NCBI RefSeq assembly: GCF_008831285.2
Contig: NC_045144.1
Coordinates: 15,611,858-15,675,857 of the forward strand
Source of the DNA: Nymphaea colorata
Taxonomy: Eukaryota; Streptophyta; Magnoliopsida; Nymphaeales; Nymphaeaceae
Direction of reading: 5' to 3'
Length of the DNA stretch: 64,000 nt
The notes under the pieces were generated by a model. It searched no databases. It was not told the origin of the DNA and worked only from the letters and a program-made list of their open reading frames with translations. This document shows positions 1 to 11,984 of the stretch, one piece after another. The stretch's first letter is position 1. Every line of letters starts with the position of its first letter. The position numbers and the translations under genes were made by a program.

Positions 1-511
1 AATTGTGTAAGAGAGGGTGGTGCTAAACTGCACCATAATGTTCAAACTTCAAACATTTTCGGAGCTTAGCTGATTCTAGGAGGATAAGCTGATTTATGAT
101 GAAATATAAGTTTATAAAGGTGTTCAAGCAACAAGTAATTGTATCTCTGTTAAGGTTACTGTTGTTGAGAACTATGTTGTCAATGGGTGCAGCAATCATG
201 TTCAAGATCTATAAGCATGGTGCTTGATGAAGCCTTGGCATAGTATATCTCATCATATAGCCCCAGTTAGCACCATATTTATCAATGCATAGTAAGAACA
301 TAAACCATATTTAACCAGAGTTAGATCAGATACTCAGTTGCTAAGTTTTCATGCGTCTGATATCTACTGGTATGGTAACAAATAATGTACAGAGATAAGT
401 CAGAGATTAGGTGCCAGTCTTTCAAAAATTTTAAGTCCTACAACCAGTCAAGGAAATATGTAAACACCTCTGCTTAACAGCAATACTGAACTCTTTGCAT
501 TGTGATCATAT
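1..511. other. Downstream flank of the receptor-like kinase gene
   Basis: No coding region or recognisable repeat is seen here. Because the kinase gene reads on the minus strand and stops at 512, this stretch should hold its 3' UTR and terminator region. I could not fix a polyadenylation site. Confidence 0.4.
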
Positions 512-3500
512 TCAAGCATTGAAAGACTCCTTATTTGATTTGATCTGCTCCAACATTTTGACAACCTCACTCATGGTTGGCCTCTGAGATGGATCTGGTT
601 CCAGGCACCTGAGTGCAATATCAAATGCCTGCTTGACTTCCTCCATGGGAGAACAGGCTAATCCGTCATCTATTGCATATTCTTCCCTCTTGCTTTCTCT
701 GACTGCTCTCACCTGCAAAAACATTATTAGCTTCTCAATGATTAATTTCACACAAACAGTTAAAAATCCATTTCCTTTGTTCTCTTAATGGGCATGAAGC
801 ATGCAATAAATTTTTTTTTTTTTTTGGTTTCAACTAGAAGTCCAACCAACCCATGGTTACAAAAATGCATCTTTATAAAAAAACCCAATAGAAACGTTTT
901 AAAAATGAAAACGACAAAAAAACATCTTTTTCTCATTTTCTTTAAGATTCCAAAATGTTTGCATTTTTTCACATATTTATTGCATTCTTTTCTTATTATT
1001 TTTATGTCATTTTTTGCTTTAATTTTAAAAGTCAAGTTACATTGTTTATTTTCATTTCTATCATTGCTAAAACATCATTTTTATCATTTTATCAAGTTAC
1101 TTTTTATGTTTCTTATTAGTTTCATTTATTTTACTTGTTCCTAAGTTTTAGGTTTTTTCTTTTCTAAAAAGATTACTGAATCTTTCCTGGGATTTTTAAT
1201 TTTGCCAAAAGACACCCGAGAGAAACCTTGCTGTTTAAAATCTGTTAATGATATTTGCGGCTATGGTCCAACCTATGAATATCCACCTAATTCTATCAGT
1301 CTGTAGATTCTTGACCAACAGATGAAGAAAAAAAAATTTGTTTGTTATCTCTTCCTTTTCTTTTCAGCATTCATTTCAATAAGGTATTGCTCTCTCTGTC
1401 TATGCCTCTCTCCCTCCTTCTCTCTTGCTGACACCTTATACTTTATAGTTAACTTCAAAGGAAGTCACCAGTGCAACACTGTTTTTTGAAATTCAAGCTC
1501 AGAAGGGCTTATTGTGAAAGCGCCGATCAGTTCTCACAACAAAACATCTTCAAGTAGCATAACCATTGAAGAAAAGTTTCAAAATACAGTTACTATATAA
1601 TTATCATCTTTAAAATGAAATCTAAAGTGTATAAAGAAGAACCAATAGAAATGATAAGAAAGTCATTCAACCCTAAATTACAATTTTTTCTACAAAATAA
1701 AGTAATATCAGAAGTATTGCTAAGGAAAATGTTTTCAGAGGGATAAAGACATGAGAAAAAAAAAGTAGCTCACTGGTCTCAAGAGCCATGAGAATGGAAA
1801 GTCAGTTTTATGTGGCATTCGAACAACTTTCAATTAGTGAAACTAGTGAACTTGTCTATGTGTTTGGATCAAAACAACACTTTCTGAAACTAAGGCAAAT
1901 CGGTTGTCAGAAATTGTAGGTTAACTAACAAGCTTGAGCCTAACATGTTAATGAAACTAATTTAAGCCTCAGTTTGTGGGACTCAAATTGTTGAACCAAA
2001 ACCTTCGATGGATCTGAGCTTATCTTGAATGAGAAACTCTTGGTTTCCAATGTTTGTTTCACTACTTAAAGCAACAAACGTTAGGTCCCTAGATGAAATA
2101 TATTGTATATATGCAAGATTGTCCACAGTGGTAGTTGTCACTTTTGTACAGCACAATTTCTATTGCTATGGTTAAAATTCTTTCATGAAACCAATTGGAT
2201 GATGAACTTCAGAGAGAAAGATGCCTCCTAATGAGAAGCTCTTTATGCTGCCACCAAGTTTTCTTTCTTTTTGTTCCTTAAATTTTTCTGGAGGGCTTCC
2301 AATTGGCTGAGATCATTGCTCCTTTTACCAGCCGGCCAGCCTTAAGCTGTCTTTGGATTTAAGGTCCTTCAGGGACACCACATAAATGTGATCTAAATTT
2401 ACTTTCTGCACCTTTCCATCTTGGATTCAGTGTTGACCAAGAACTAAGTTTTCATGGTTTAGGTTTAATGTGACCAGACGTGAGTAACCAAATTCTTTAT
2501 TTTTCTGCTGGATTTCTTGCTTGCTATCATATGTTATTCTGACAGATCATAGAAGCTTGCTTCGTTTTGTAGTGGTGTCAACTGTAATGCTCTACTGTTA
2601 TTTGTTTGTACAGATAATTGACCTGACACGCCTCTTCTGAATGATCTCAACATCCAGTAAGATGTTTTATGTCAATTTTGTCAGTCCATTACCATGTGGC
2701 CGACCGGAAATTAACTAGGTAGGACACACAAAAAACAAGAGAGCCTTTTCTACTAGTTTTTCTTTCATAGACTAGAGTTGTTTGGCATGGAGCTTTAGAT
2801 GTTACCCATGTTACGAGCTTCGTGCCTTCCTCTATAAATGTTTCATCTGTTGGCCTCTTTCCAGTCAAAAGCTCAAGCAGCAGGACACCAAAGCTGTAAA
2901 CGTCCCCCTTCTCAGTTGCTCTTCCCGTATCTATGTACTCTGTTAAGAAGAGAAAGAAAGCAGATGAACCGCTGGTTATGGTTATGCAGGAGACCATAAT
3001 GATTAGGCATTTAAGTTGAGATTTACCTGGAGCTAGGTAGCCAAACGTGCCTGCTACAATGGTTGATACATGTGTTTGGTCTGGATCCATTAGTGTGGCA
3101 AGTCCAAAATCTGACACTCGAGGCTCCATGTTTTGATCAAGCAATATGTTGCTAGATTTGATATCTCTATGAATTATATGAGGAATGCAGTCATGATGAA
3201 GGTATGCTAGCCCACGAGCTGATCCTAGTGATATTTTATACCTTGTCGGCCAGTCCAAGGGTTTCCGGTTGCCAGATTTTCCTGCACCACATTTGCAGTT
3301 TAAAACTTAGAAACGAATAAAAGAGTATAGAAAAAGCAAAAATAGAAACTTTAAAAAGTGAAAGCAAATAGAAAAGGAGGATTAAGGTCATAATTTGAAA
3401 GAATTACCATGAAGTAGCGCATCTAAACTTCCATTTGGCATAAGTTCATATATCAGAAGGTTGAACTGTGGAGCAGTATAATACCCATGAAGAGGAACAA

Positions 3501-3965
3501 TGTTTCTGTGCTTGATATCACTCATAGATTCAAGCTCCCGCTCAAACCCACGATCCCTCTCCACGCAGTCCCTGTTCAGCTTCTTTACCGCAAATGAGAT
3601 GTTGTCATTTATGATAAGTTTGTAAACAGTGCCATAACCTCCAGATCCAATGATGTCTTTGGTTGATAACTTCATTGTCTTTTTGAGGAAAGCCTCAGAG
3701 GTAAGTGACCGCATGACTGACGATTTAAAGATCACCATTTTCCCACCTGTTATGCAAAGTACTCAGATCTGTTGTGGCAGAGTTCTCAAACAGAAAAATG
3801 CTAGAGATAATGTGAGATTTTTCACGTACCTGATATTTTATCCTGGAATACCAGTCTCTTCTTGCACCATCTCAAGTAAAGTAGCACTGATATGATAATC
3901 TTGGAAATGATGAATGCCACACAGCATATTGTTATGTAAAATGCTAGTATTCGAGCGTTTCCCAT
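512..3965 (-). CDS. Short receptor-like Ser/Thr kinase, At1g78530 type (5 exons, 354 aa)
   Basis: Exons on the minus strand are 3830-3965, 3408-3746, 3027-3281, 2806-2939 and 512-712; they sum to 1065 nt with GT-AG borders. Residues 1-45 hold one membrane segment followed by a basic stretch (RWCKKR), and there is no LRR or other ectodomain. The kinase domain starts near residue 70: glycine loop GSGGYG at 79-84, catalytic lysine in FAVKK at 100, HRD at 196-198 and DFG at 216-218, so it is an RD kinase predicted to be active. The chosen ATG gives a start like that of Arabidopsis At1g78530 (about 355 aa as I remember it), which also lacks an ectodomain. The protein should sit in the plasma membrane, probably with a partner receptor; its ligand and pathway are unknown to me. 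Intron 4 (713-2805) is unusually long at 2.1 kb. Family assignment is strong; biological role is inference. Confidence 0.9.
713..2805 (-). other. Long intron 4 of the receptor-like kinase gene
   Basis: The donor follows codon TGG at 2806-2808 and the acceptor precedes 712 after a T-rich tract. The AT-rich, T-rich stretch at 800-1150 produces chance open frames on both strands, which are not genes. I see no clear transposon ends inside. Confidence 0.75.
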
Positions 3966-4977
3966 TCTGCTGATCTACTTTTTGCATACAAACACGAACA
4001 AAACAATTTCAACTGTCAAAATTGCTGCATCCGGTGCTTTCTTCTGCTGTTTCTCCAAGATTCTTGTATGAAACTAAGTACTCTTGTTGCACCAGTTTCT
4101 TCTGTTGGCCCAAGAACTCTGTCAGGAATACACAGTGTCTTTAAGCTGAACTAAGTGATCTCTGTTTGTGTGTGACTGAATAGGTTGATAAATATATGAC
4201 TGAAAGATGACGAGACCAAAAAGGCTATGAGTTTGAATATTCAACAAGAAATGTGAGAAGACCTCCTCGTCATATAAATGGCCAATCGTGTTCTTCTACA
4301 GGACAAGCAGCAGACATACATGTGAATCAAACTTACAGATGGAAGAACTAATGAGAAGGAATGGAAAGAGGAAGTACCATCATAAGAAAAATGGTCAATG
4401 TATTGAGCAAAGCATGTCCTGGACTGCTGAAAACAGACAAATTTTGCTTCCAAACACCAATTCAAGGAAGTTCAAAAGGTTCATGTACAGAAGAGAGAGA
4501 GAGGTGTGAATGCGGCCGATAAAGTGCTAGTTTGTCATTACTTTCAACTTTTGATACCAAAATGTCGGGCAGCCAATCATGGTTGCGACCTGCGATTGTC
4601 TATGCATGAAACTCGTGCATGTGGATCCTTTTAGAGAAAGTCAGATGTGGATTTCAAAGAAAGTCATCTGTGTTCTTACCAACGTGTGTAAGGAGACGTG
4701 GCACGAAGATGATGGCTTGAGATGTCAATCTCTCTTACCTACTTCACGACGCGGTTCATGTGAATCGTTGTTGCCTCCGGGACAGCTTTCGTTTAGGTGC
4801 TCACCTTTGACTATTCGTCTCCAAAAAGAGAAAAATGCTCATATGTTTTTCAGTTTTCTTAGTTTCTTAAAATATTTATTTAAAGGAAACTGTCTTTGGA
4901 GTAAAATCTCTATGAATAATACCCTTATACTTTTAATCTTTTAGGTTGCTTCGGAATTTAGGTGAACCTATACATAT
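3966..4977. other. Upstream region of the receptor-like kinase gene
   Basis: This should contain the promoter and 5' UTR of the minus-strand kinase gene. Chance open frames of 70-120 codons lie at 4241-4944 but show no family resemblance. No TATA box could be assigned with confidence. Confidence 0.35.
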
Positions 4978-5147
4978 TTTTATCTTTTGCCATCATATAT
5001 TTTTATCTTTTGCCATCATTTACATGTCAGAGGACCTTTTAAGTGTAAAAGAGGACCTTTTAAGTGTAAAAGTAACTATGAGATTTGAACTTTGAACCCT
5101 TTAAGTGTAAGTCACCTTACTGCCCAATTAGGCTATGATAAATTTCA
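4978..5147 (-). mobile_element. Possible tRNA-derived SINE
   Basis: Read on the minus strand, the head has an A-box-like TAGCCTAATTGG near 5131-5142 and a B-box-like AGTTCAAATCTC near 5082-5093, about 40 bp apart, as in Pol III promoters of tRNA-derived SINEs. The body holds two short tandem duplications: a 22-bp unit containing AGGACCTTTTAAGTGTAAAA near 5030-5073, and TTTTTATCTTTTGCCATCAT near 4978-5020. No target-site duplication was confirmed, so this stays a candidate. Confidence 0.35.
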
Positions 5148-5640
5148 AATATACATAAACCTCAAGGTACATTATATCATCTTGCAAGGTCCAAAGCTCT
5201 ATGGTTTTCAATACTGCTCTTTCAAGTAGAAAAATATATCTTTACTTTCTGAAAAAAATGTAATATTGTTATTCAATTCAGTTGATTTTTAACTAAAGAC
5301 TGGAACTTCATCTTGGATTCTTGATATGTTTTTTCCAGAAAACAGACTCTTTTTTCCCCTTCACATATTAGCCTCAATTTTGCTGACAGTGGCTAAGTTT
5401 ACTTCACTTCGTAAAATACGAAGCTTTTGTATGTTTCAGTATTATTCCTTTCAATTTGAGAAAAGTTCCTCACCTGCCATGCAAAAATTAAAGGCAACAC
5501 TTCACTTTAACTGATCATTTAATGATGGGCAGCAGATTACTAAAGTAAACTTGCATTCAACAGCTATTTGCCAAGTTGGGGTTTGAGCCACGAAAGTGAA
5601 ATTAATTTAAGGCCCTCATTGAAAATTATCACTAAAAAGA
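5148..5640. other. Intergenic, nothing recognised
   Basis: AT-rich sequence. The only open frame (5326-5514) has no family resemblance. Confidence 0.4.
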
Positions 5641-5675
5641 TATATATATATATAACTAAAACGCTACTAAAATTA

Positions 5676-5730
<55 letters not shown>

Positions 5731-5731
5731 A
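5641..5731. repeat. Compound microsatellite (TA)n (CA)n (TA)n
   Basis: A short TA run at about 5641-5653, a CA run at about 5678-5705 and a TA run at about 5706-5731 lie together. Open frames reading THTH and YIYI through here are microsatellite translations. Confidence 0.9.
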
Positions 5732-6074
5732 ACAAAGATCTTTTTTTTAGTGTGAAATACAAGAGGGCAAGTTGTGATGCAACACCTGAGAGATGTGATT
5801 CTGACGAACTGTAGCATTCAATATTAGACCTAAAAGAGAGTTTTCTGATTGTAATGTTGCAGAAAGAGGCTGCCATCGAGTGTTTTATCACCTTCACATG
5901 TTTTCTGTGGACTTCATAGATTACAGCTGACTCGGTTTAGATCAGGGCATGTGTCAGGAACAAAATATCACCGATATTTTGGGAAAAAAAATCCTTGTTA
6001 TCCAAATGCCGTCTACTTAACATTTACATCACAAATTTGTATTTTAAATGTCAAAAGTTTTACTTAACTTGTTA

Positions 6075-6800
6075 TTGGAGATGTCAATGAATCCAATTTG
6101 AATTAGATGTACTCTTTAATAATCTGCTTTTTCAGATATTCATATAGTTCGAATTGAAATTTCTATCCCAATAAAACCGAAAACAAATTTAATACCATAT
6201 CGCGGAATTCACTATCTGATTCCAACTTTAGATTCACACCCCCATTTGGATTTAACTTTTAAACTGAATCCAAACTGCATTAGGACATGTTAAGATAAAA
6301 CTTTTAAACGTTTTGGCATTAGAGATAATATATTTTCTTAAAATTTAATCTGGACCCTAATCTTGATCTGATCGGCTATTTACTTAAGTCTGAATGATTT
6401 TTAATGTTTCAAATCCGATTTTTTAAAGTGGTTTGATTAGATATTTGGTCTAAATCGAATTTATTGGTATGCCTAGGTGGCACAAGTGAATTAAGTAGAG
6501 ATTGGACTTGCTGTCTGATCTAGTAGACTTAGAAAAATGTGATTATAATTCTATCTAAATCCAACGTCAAAATTCAAATCAGAATCCCAATACGACTTTT
6601 AAAGCCAACCCAAACTTTATTATAATATGTTAAGAACCAACTTTTGAAATGTATGGACATTAGATATAGGATATTTAATTAAAATTCAGTGCAAATCCAA
6701 ATCTGGTTGAGTATTTATTCAAATATGAATCCTATTGAACGCAATTTTCTAAATCCGAATCTAATCCAATTTCTTAATTAGTAGAAAACCATTCCGTGGT
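6075..6800. repeat. Diverged dispersed repeat of the ATCCGAAT type, copy 1
   Basis: The left edge reads GGAGATGTCAATGAATCC, which resembles hAT-type element ends. The body repeats words such as AATCCGAAT, TCTGATCGG and GATATTTA in both orientations. It aligns loosely with 6945-7330, 21555-21900 and the loop of the palindrome near 49085. No boundaries or target-site duplication could be fixed. Confidence 0.4.
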
Positions 6801-6944
6801 GTTCACTGGGTCCAGCAATTAGCACAAGGAATTAAATACCAGTTGAACGTGAAGGCAATCCCATGCATGTGATTCTGTGTTAGCAGCTATGTGGACACGA
6901 GGCAGGAGCAAGAACCACTCTCTTTTGTGATCATGGAAGTGATT

Positions 6945-7330
6945 GTGAGGGATCGGATTCGGATTAGATATATCTTTAATCATATCCGCTTTTTTGGATA
7001 TTCACATATTCAGATTGAATAAAGAAAACTCATATCCGAATCTAAATCCGAAATCTGATTTTACAACCCGAATCCAAACCGAATCCAATTTTTATATTTA
7101 TATCCGAATCTGAATTCGAATTTTGAACCTAACTTTGCCAATTTCCAAAATTTAATAGCATTAGATACATGATACTTGCCTAAAAATGAATCTGATCCGA
7201 ATCTGATCGGATATTTATGTATATCCAAATCCGATTGGATGCCATTTATTAAACCCGATCTGAATTCTTAATTGGATATTAATTTTTTAAACATATCTGA
7301 TTTTTTCGGATCGGATTGGTCGGATTTAAC
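6945..7330. repeat. Diverged dispersed repeat of the ATCCGAAT type, copy 2
   Basis: The opening, with GGATTCGGATTAGATATAT then ATATCCGC then GGATATTCACATATTC, parallels the opening of copy 1 at 6100-6160 but is better preserved. The body is made of repeated ATCCGAATC words. Probably a non-autonomous DNA transposon remnant; the class is inference. Confidence 0.4.
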
Positions 7331-7926
7331 TGACTAGCTATGCCATGGCCCTCGGGGCAATTTCTAGCCCTAGCTTGACTCAAGCCCACACATGAGCATT
7401 GCTCACCATGTTCATCTAAGTTTTTCCGTTGCCATTGCGCCAACCCCTTTAGAGATCGAAAAACATTTTGAGTATACCTCTCTTAACAACAAAAACGTAG
7501 ACGTTTCTGCTAAAAGTTTTATCTGCAAGGTGGTTTTATGTTAAAAGCTTTATCTACAATCCAAAATGCAAGCAACACGTAAAACCAACAAATTTAAACA
7601 CATAAAATTACAAGTGTGATTTGTAGTCCAGTCCATAAAGAATTGATGCCATCTGAAAAATTAAAGCATGGCCAAGAAAATGTGATTACTCTATCAATGG
7701 ATGGAGAACAAGTTTTTACATGAAAAAGAAATTTTGCACTTTATCAAATTAGCTGCATAAATCAGATCTAGTGGTCAAATTTAATTAAAAATGCGATTAA
7801 TATTGCTATGACAAGATCAACACTTGCACATGAAGAAAGGGATTGGTAATATCAGCTAAAATTATACATAGAGTGGATATGGTGCAGGCAAATATTCGGA
7901 TCTCACCCATTCACAACCCAAAATTT

Positions 7927-7929
<3 letters not shown>
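7331..7929. other. Intergenic, nothing recognised
   Basis: AT-rich sequence with no convincing open frame or repeat boundary. Confidence 0.4.
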
Positions 7930-8008
<79 letters not shown>

Positions 8009-8022
8009 AGAGAGAGAGAGAG
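7930..8022. repeat. Long (AT)n microsatellite with (GA)n tail
   Basis: A perfect AT run of about 76 bp (7930-8005) is followed by a GA run (8008-8022). It is self-complementary and likely to be length-variable. Overlapping poly-IY frames on both strands are not genes. Confidence 0.95.
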
Positions 8023-8534
8023 ATGTTGATACTCCAACTCCTTGTTTTATAGATTTTATAGTAAAATAACAATTAGAAAGCTCAACGGTTTTTTGTGAAA
8101 TATATCTTTGTATTGAGAAAACCATATTTCTGTCGAGGAAAAGGCGAAAAGCATATCATTTTTCATTTTTCCAAAGTTAAGCAATTCGCATAAATCTTGC
8201 AATTTCACACTATGAAGGTGAGCTCTTTTAAAAGTGAGAAGTTGGGGTTTCAAATAACCTCTTCATTGGTAACTTCACTTGTTTCATCTGTGCATCCCAT
8301 CAGAAAATGAATCGTTGCAATATCATGTAGTTAGATATCATATATGAAGATACGAAGCATTAGATCAAGATTAATTTGGAAGGGTTGGTGATTGTGGCCT
8401 ATGGAAACCTTTAATTTACTGACGTTGGTGATTGTGGTTTAAGTGGTTAATGTATGTAGTAGTTGTGACATGCATGGCATTTCCAATTCCTTGGTGGTAT
8501 ATAGTTATTCTTTGGAATTAGAAATAAAGGATTG

Positions 8535-8735
8535 GAGCCCGTCACTGCCAGAAATTTTTCATGAGGGGGGCCAAAATTAAGTTTCTAAATTTTGACTAGG
8601 GTCGAAATATCATTCTTCAAAATTTTTATAAAGAACAAATAAAATTTTCTAAATTTACATGTAAATTTATTTTAAAAAAATTTTGAGGTAAGGACAGGGC
8701 CCAAGCGGGCCCTACATTGGCTCCGCCCGAACTGG
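8535..8735. mobile_element. Degenerate MITE with GGCGGAGCCAG-type ends
   Basis: The left part reads CTGCCAGAAATTTTTCATGA and the right part ends GGCTCCGCCCG. This matches the inverted ends seen at 37916, 39191 and 47923. The AT-rich interior is non-coding, and the element is too decayed to show a target-site duplication. Confidence 0.45.
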
Positions 8736-9399
8736 TACGCAGTTAATCTTCATTTCAAGTGTAGAAGCGTCAACTTCTTGTATTAGAAGGAGGGTCAGGT
8801 GACATCCCAAGGAATTGAAAATTTACCTTATATCTTAGGGAAACAAGAGGTTGTGTGGGAGCTTCGGTTCTCTGCTCGAGAGTCAAGAGTGGGTCTTCTC
8901 CACTCACCCGGGAATAAAGGTTTGGAAGTTACTTCCATACAATTTAATTGAAATAATTTGTAATATTTTGAATGGACCAATTGAAGAGGAACCTTTATTT
9001 GCTTTGGAAAGTTTTCATTTAAGCAACCAATTATACTTCAAGTTTGAAAGAAGTCTCACTTTTTTTTAATCTCTTTATGCATGTAGGCTTCACTTCACTT
9101 CTGGCAACAGCTCCCAGCTGGGAGCTCAGTCTCTAGAATGATCAAATTGATTGAAGTTAAAGCATAGACAAGTGAAGAAGCACTTCAGCTTTTAACTTGA
9201 AATAGCAATGTATGGAGGTGTAAATTTCCTTTTTTTCCTTTTTTGAAGATGGAAAGCTTTGGAAATCAAGCCTTTATTTGTCCATTCATAAAAGTTTAAG
9301 AAAGTAGGCTTGTTTATAATAGTACCCCTCATGCCAATGTAAAAACAATCTTGAAGACGAAAACATGTGTAAAGTATTTTGTCTAATTCTTCATATTTA
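8736..9399. other. Intergenic, nothing recognised
   Basis: Contains a 72-codon open frame (8851-9069) without family resemblance. No repeats were recognised. Confidence 0.35.
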
Positions 9400-9615
9400 C
9401 TAATTTATAATAATTTATGCAGGCCATAAGAGAGAGAGAGAGAGAGAGAGCCGATAAAATGGAAATCAATACCAAAATTTGAGAGAGAATAGGGAGACAG
9501 AGTGGCACAATCACCCAACTGCAAATGAAGGACGACGTCGCAGCCGAATGACAAAATGTACATCCCCCTGCACAAGACAGGCCACAAACTCCGACCAGAG
9601 AGAGAGAGAGTTTGT
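9400..9615. repeat. Dispersed repeat related to 34895-35010
   Basis: After a GA microsatellite (about 9429-9451), the segment with GTGGCACAATCACCCAACTG, then CAGCCGAATG and then CCTGCACAAGACAGGCCAC closely matches sequence at 34910-35005. The two are about 25 kb apart in the same orientation, so this is a dispersed repeat or a small shared transposon. The overlapping minus-strand ORF has no family resemblance. Confidence 0.5.
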
Positions 9616-9913
9616 CATATTTTTGTGTCTTCTTATTTTTTGAGGGATTGAAGGTACAAAGCTTTTTATTTTCCTTTCTCTTCATTGGACAACTAAACAC
9701 CCTTACTACCCATCTTTTCTTCCCTTGGATTCCCTCTACCCATATTTTCATATAAATCGACTTGAGAGGATCAAAAGCAAGTTTTTACCTAAATAAGTTG
9801 TCACCACCTTTTATTACAACCTACCTCCAATCAAAAGCTTACAAAATTTTAATCCTAAAATAATGTCTTGGTTCCCATTTTGTCTATGACAAAAGGTTGT
9901 CCACTCTTAAAAG

Positions 9914-10212
9914 TAAGCATGGGCTTTCGGCGGGCCTGACAAGATAAGGAGTTGGGCTCGGGCCAGTCCGATACCTAAAACCCGGGCCTGGGCCTGGCCT
10001 GACACTTAAAAATTGAGCCTAGCCTGCGCTTGGTTCGATTAATTAAAAAATATATTTTAAGATAAAATAATATATAAATATAATTAGTTATAATAAAATA
10101 TTATAATTATATATAAAAATCAATAAAATGTATATTAAAAATATTATGGAGTCCACCCAAACCAGTCCGGTAACCTTTTTTTTGGGGGCCCGAGCGGAGC
10201 CGGGTGTCCTTA
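9914..10212. mobile_element. Non-autonomous hAT-like element with perfect 8-bp target-site duplication
   Basis: The 8-bp direct repeat CTTAAAAG stands immediately left (9906-9913) and right (10213-10220) of a 299-bp element. The ends begin TAAGCATGGGC on the left and TAAGGACACCCG on the complementary right, giving short imperfect inverted ends. Subterminal GGGCCTGGGCC-type words are typical of plant hAT-like MITEs. The interior is AT-rich and non-coding. An 8-bp duplication is the hAT hallmark. Confidence 0.75.
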
Positions 10213-10287
10213 CTTAAAAGGAAACTAGTTTAAACTTTCAAATAAAAAGAATGTAGTTACACAAACCTATACTAACAAGCTTCAATC

Positions 10288-10290
<3 letters not shown>

Positions 10291-10362
<72 letters not shown>
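10291..10362. repeat. (AT)n then (GA)n microsatellite
   Basis: An AT run (10291-10324) passes directly into a GA run, the same AT-then-GA order as at 7930-8022. Confidence 0.9.
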
Positions 10363-10364
<2 letters not shown>

Positions 10365-10381
10365 CAAGAACCAATCTACTT

Positions 10382-10476
10382 GACCTCATAATGACACTCT
10401 AGATTTCAAGAACAATACTACTCCTCAATAGACCTCATACACTTCAGATTTCAAGAACAATACTACTCCTCAACAA
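10382..10476. repeat. Two-copy tandem repeat, 49-bp period
   Basis: Copies begin at 10382 and 10431 with GACCTCATA. They share AGATTTCAAGAACAATACTA and CTCCTCAA, with a few substitutions. A shorter GAGAGAAAGAGAGAGTG repeat follows at about 10533-10575. Confidence 0.8.
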
Positions 10477-10599
10477 GAAACACCATCAAGATAGCACATC
10501 AAGAATGGAAACCCAATCCAACTGGTTGCGTTAAGAGAGAGAAAGAGAGAGTGTCAAGAGAGAGAAAGAGAGAGTGCGTTTGTGTTATACAAATGTAGG

Positions 10600-11430
10600 C
10601 AGCCTGCACTTGAGAATGTAAATGAGTCCGACGTATCAAGTCATGGACTCGAATTTGGATCCATCTAGTGAGATTTGAAAAAAAAATTTGTCTGATTATT
10701 AAGCTGGTTCCAATTCAGCACTCAGTTTCATAACCAAATCTGAATCAGGAATATGAAAAAGTGATGTATTTACATATATATAAGTGTTGGGTCCAAGTTG
10801 GATTTGCAGAAATAACGGTTTGAAGTTGAATTTGAAAAAAAAAAAAAAAATCTTACTAATCCAGTCGAATAAAAACTGAATCCCATCCAAATGGAAGCCA
10901 CATATCTACATGGACGGCTCGAATCTGCATGCTACCGACCACATGCAGTTGGACGGCCCACACACGGTGCAGTCCAACTTCATATCCCTTCTATATTTTC
11001 TGGCCCTCATTATTCATTCTACCTTATTTCGTCTCAGTCCAATCTTTTTAACAATATTCTCAAAACCTGCCTCAAAGTTTTGAGTTCATGCACGAAAGGT
11101 TTAGGGTCAAAGCATACTCTTTTGTTCTTTTTGTTGAATGACCTTAAACGCCCATCAGTCAATTTTACTACCTGTACCGTATGTCGTAAATAGTTGGCAC
11201 TTTTCACGATCGTAAGTGAGCCAGTACCATCCAATTTTTAGATATTATGAGTTTTAAAACATAATTAAAATATTTTTAATTAAATGAATTTTATGAATTA
11301 GAGTGCAATTAGGCCTCATGTATTGGTGTGCTTTTTTGCATGTTGAAAACTGAATGCAGAAGTATTTTTTAAGGTTTTGGAGATGCCAATAGAAGGATGG
11401 TTCAAGTGTTATGCTCGTAAGAAGGGTGCA
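10600..11430. other. Intergenic, nothing recognised
   Basis: Open frames of 60-100 codons at 10699-11234 on both strands overlap one another and show no family resemblance. Confidence 0.35.
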
Positions 11431-11439
11431 CATTAAGGT

Positions 11440-11590
11440 CCGCCCCTTTCTTAAGTTTGGGCATCGGGTTGGGTACCTGTCTCGACACGAGCCTAGGTTC
11501 GAACTCAAAAAATTGAACGTTGGACAAGCTCAATAAGTTGTTGGGTCGACTTAGGTTAACCTGACTCAACCCAATTCAGCTTGATAATCT
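11440..11590. repeat. hAT-like terminal fragment (GGGTTGGGTACC type)
   Basis: The stretch beginning TTAAGTTTGGGCATCGGG, followed by alternating GGTTCGAACTC and CTCGAC-like words, resembles the word-repeat ends of other hAT-like fragments in this window. No target-site duplication was found. Confidence 0.3.
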
Positions 11591-11984
11591 TAATACGATA
11601 TAAAACCAATTTATCGTTTGGAAGAGGTTGGAAGGTCCTCCATTTCCCTTGCATTTGGGGTCTTAGGTTGCGTCTAGTACTAAGTGGATAACATACTATC
11701 TTGATAAAACACTCCATTCTTTTGCATTTCAGAGAAATATTAATTTATGAAAATCTAAGTAAAACCTGCCATCTATGCATACCATGCTCCTCAAGTTGGT
11801 AAAAACGAAAATGAAAAAGAGCGGACGCTTATAATTTAATAATTTTTTAGTATGTATCGGCATAATGGTAACCACTGGGGGACGTTACCGAAATTATTGT
11901 CAAAAGGCTGTGTGAAGCAGAAAATTTCATATACGAACAGTCGCGTGCGGACAGATCAGGAGGGCGGATGAGGGGGTCCTTTCC

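Noticed and set aside
7843-8125. Open frames on both strands through the long AT microsatellite
   Set aside because: They encode only Tyr-Ile and Ser-Leu repeats from the microsatellite itself, with no conserved flanks.
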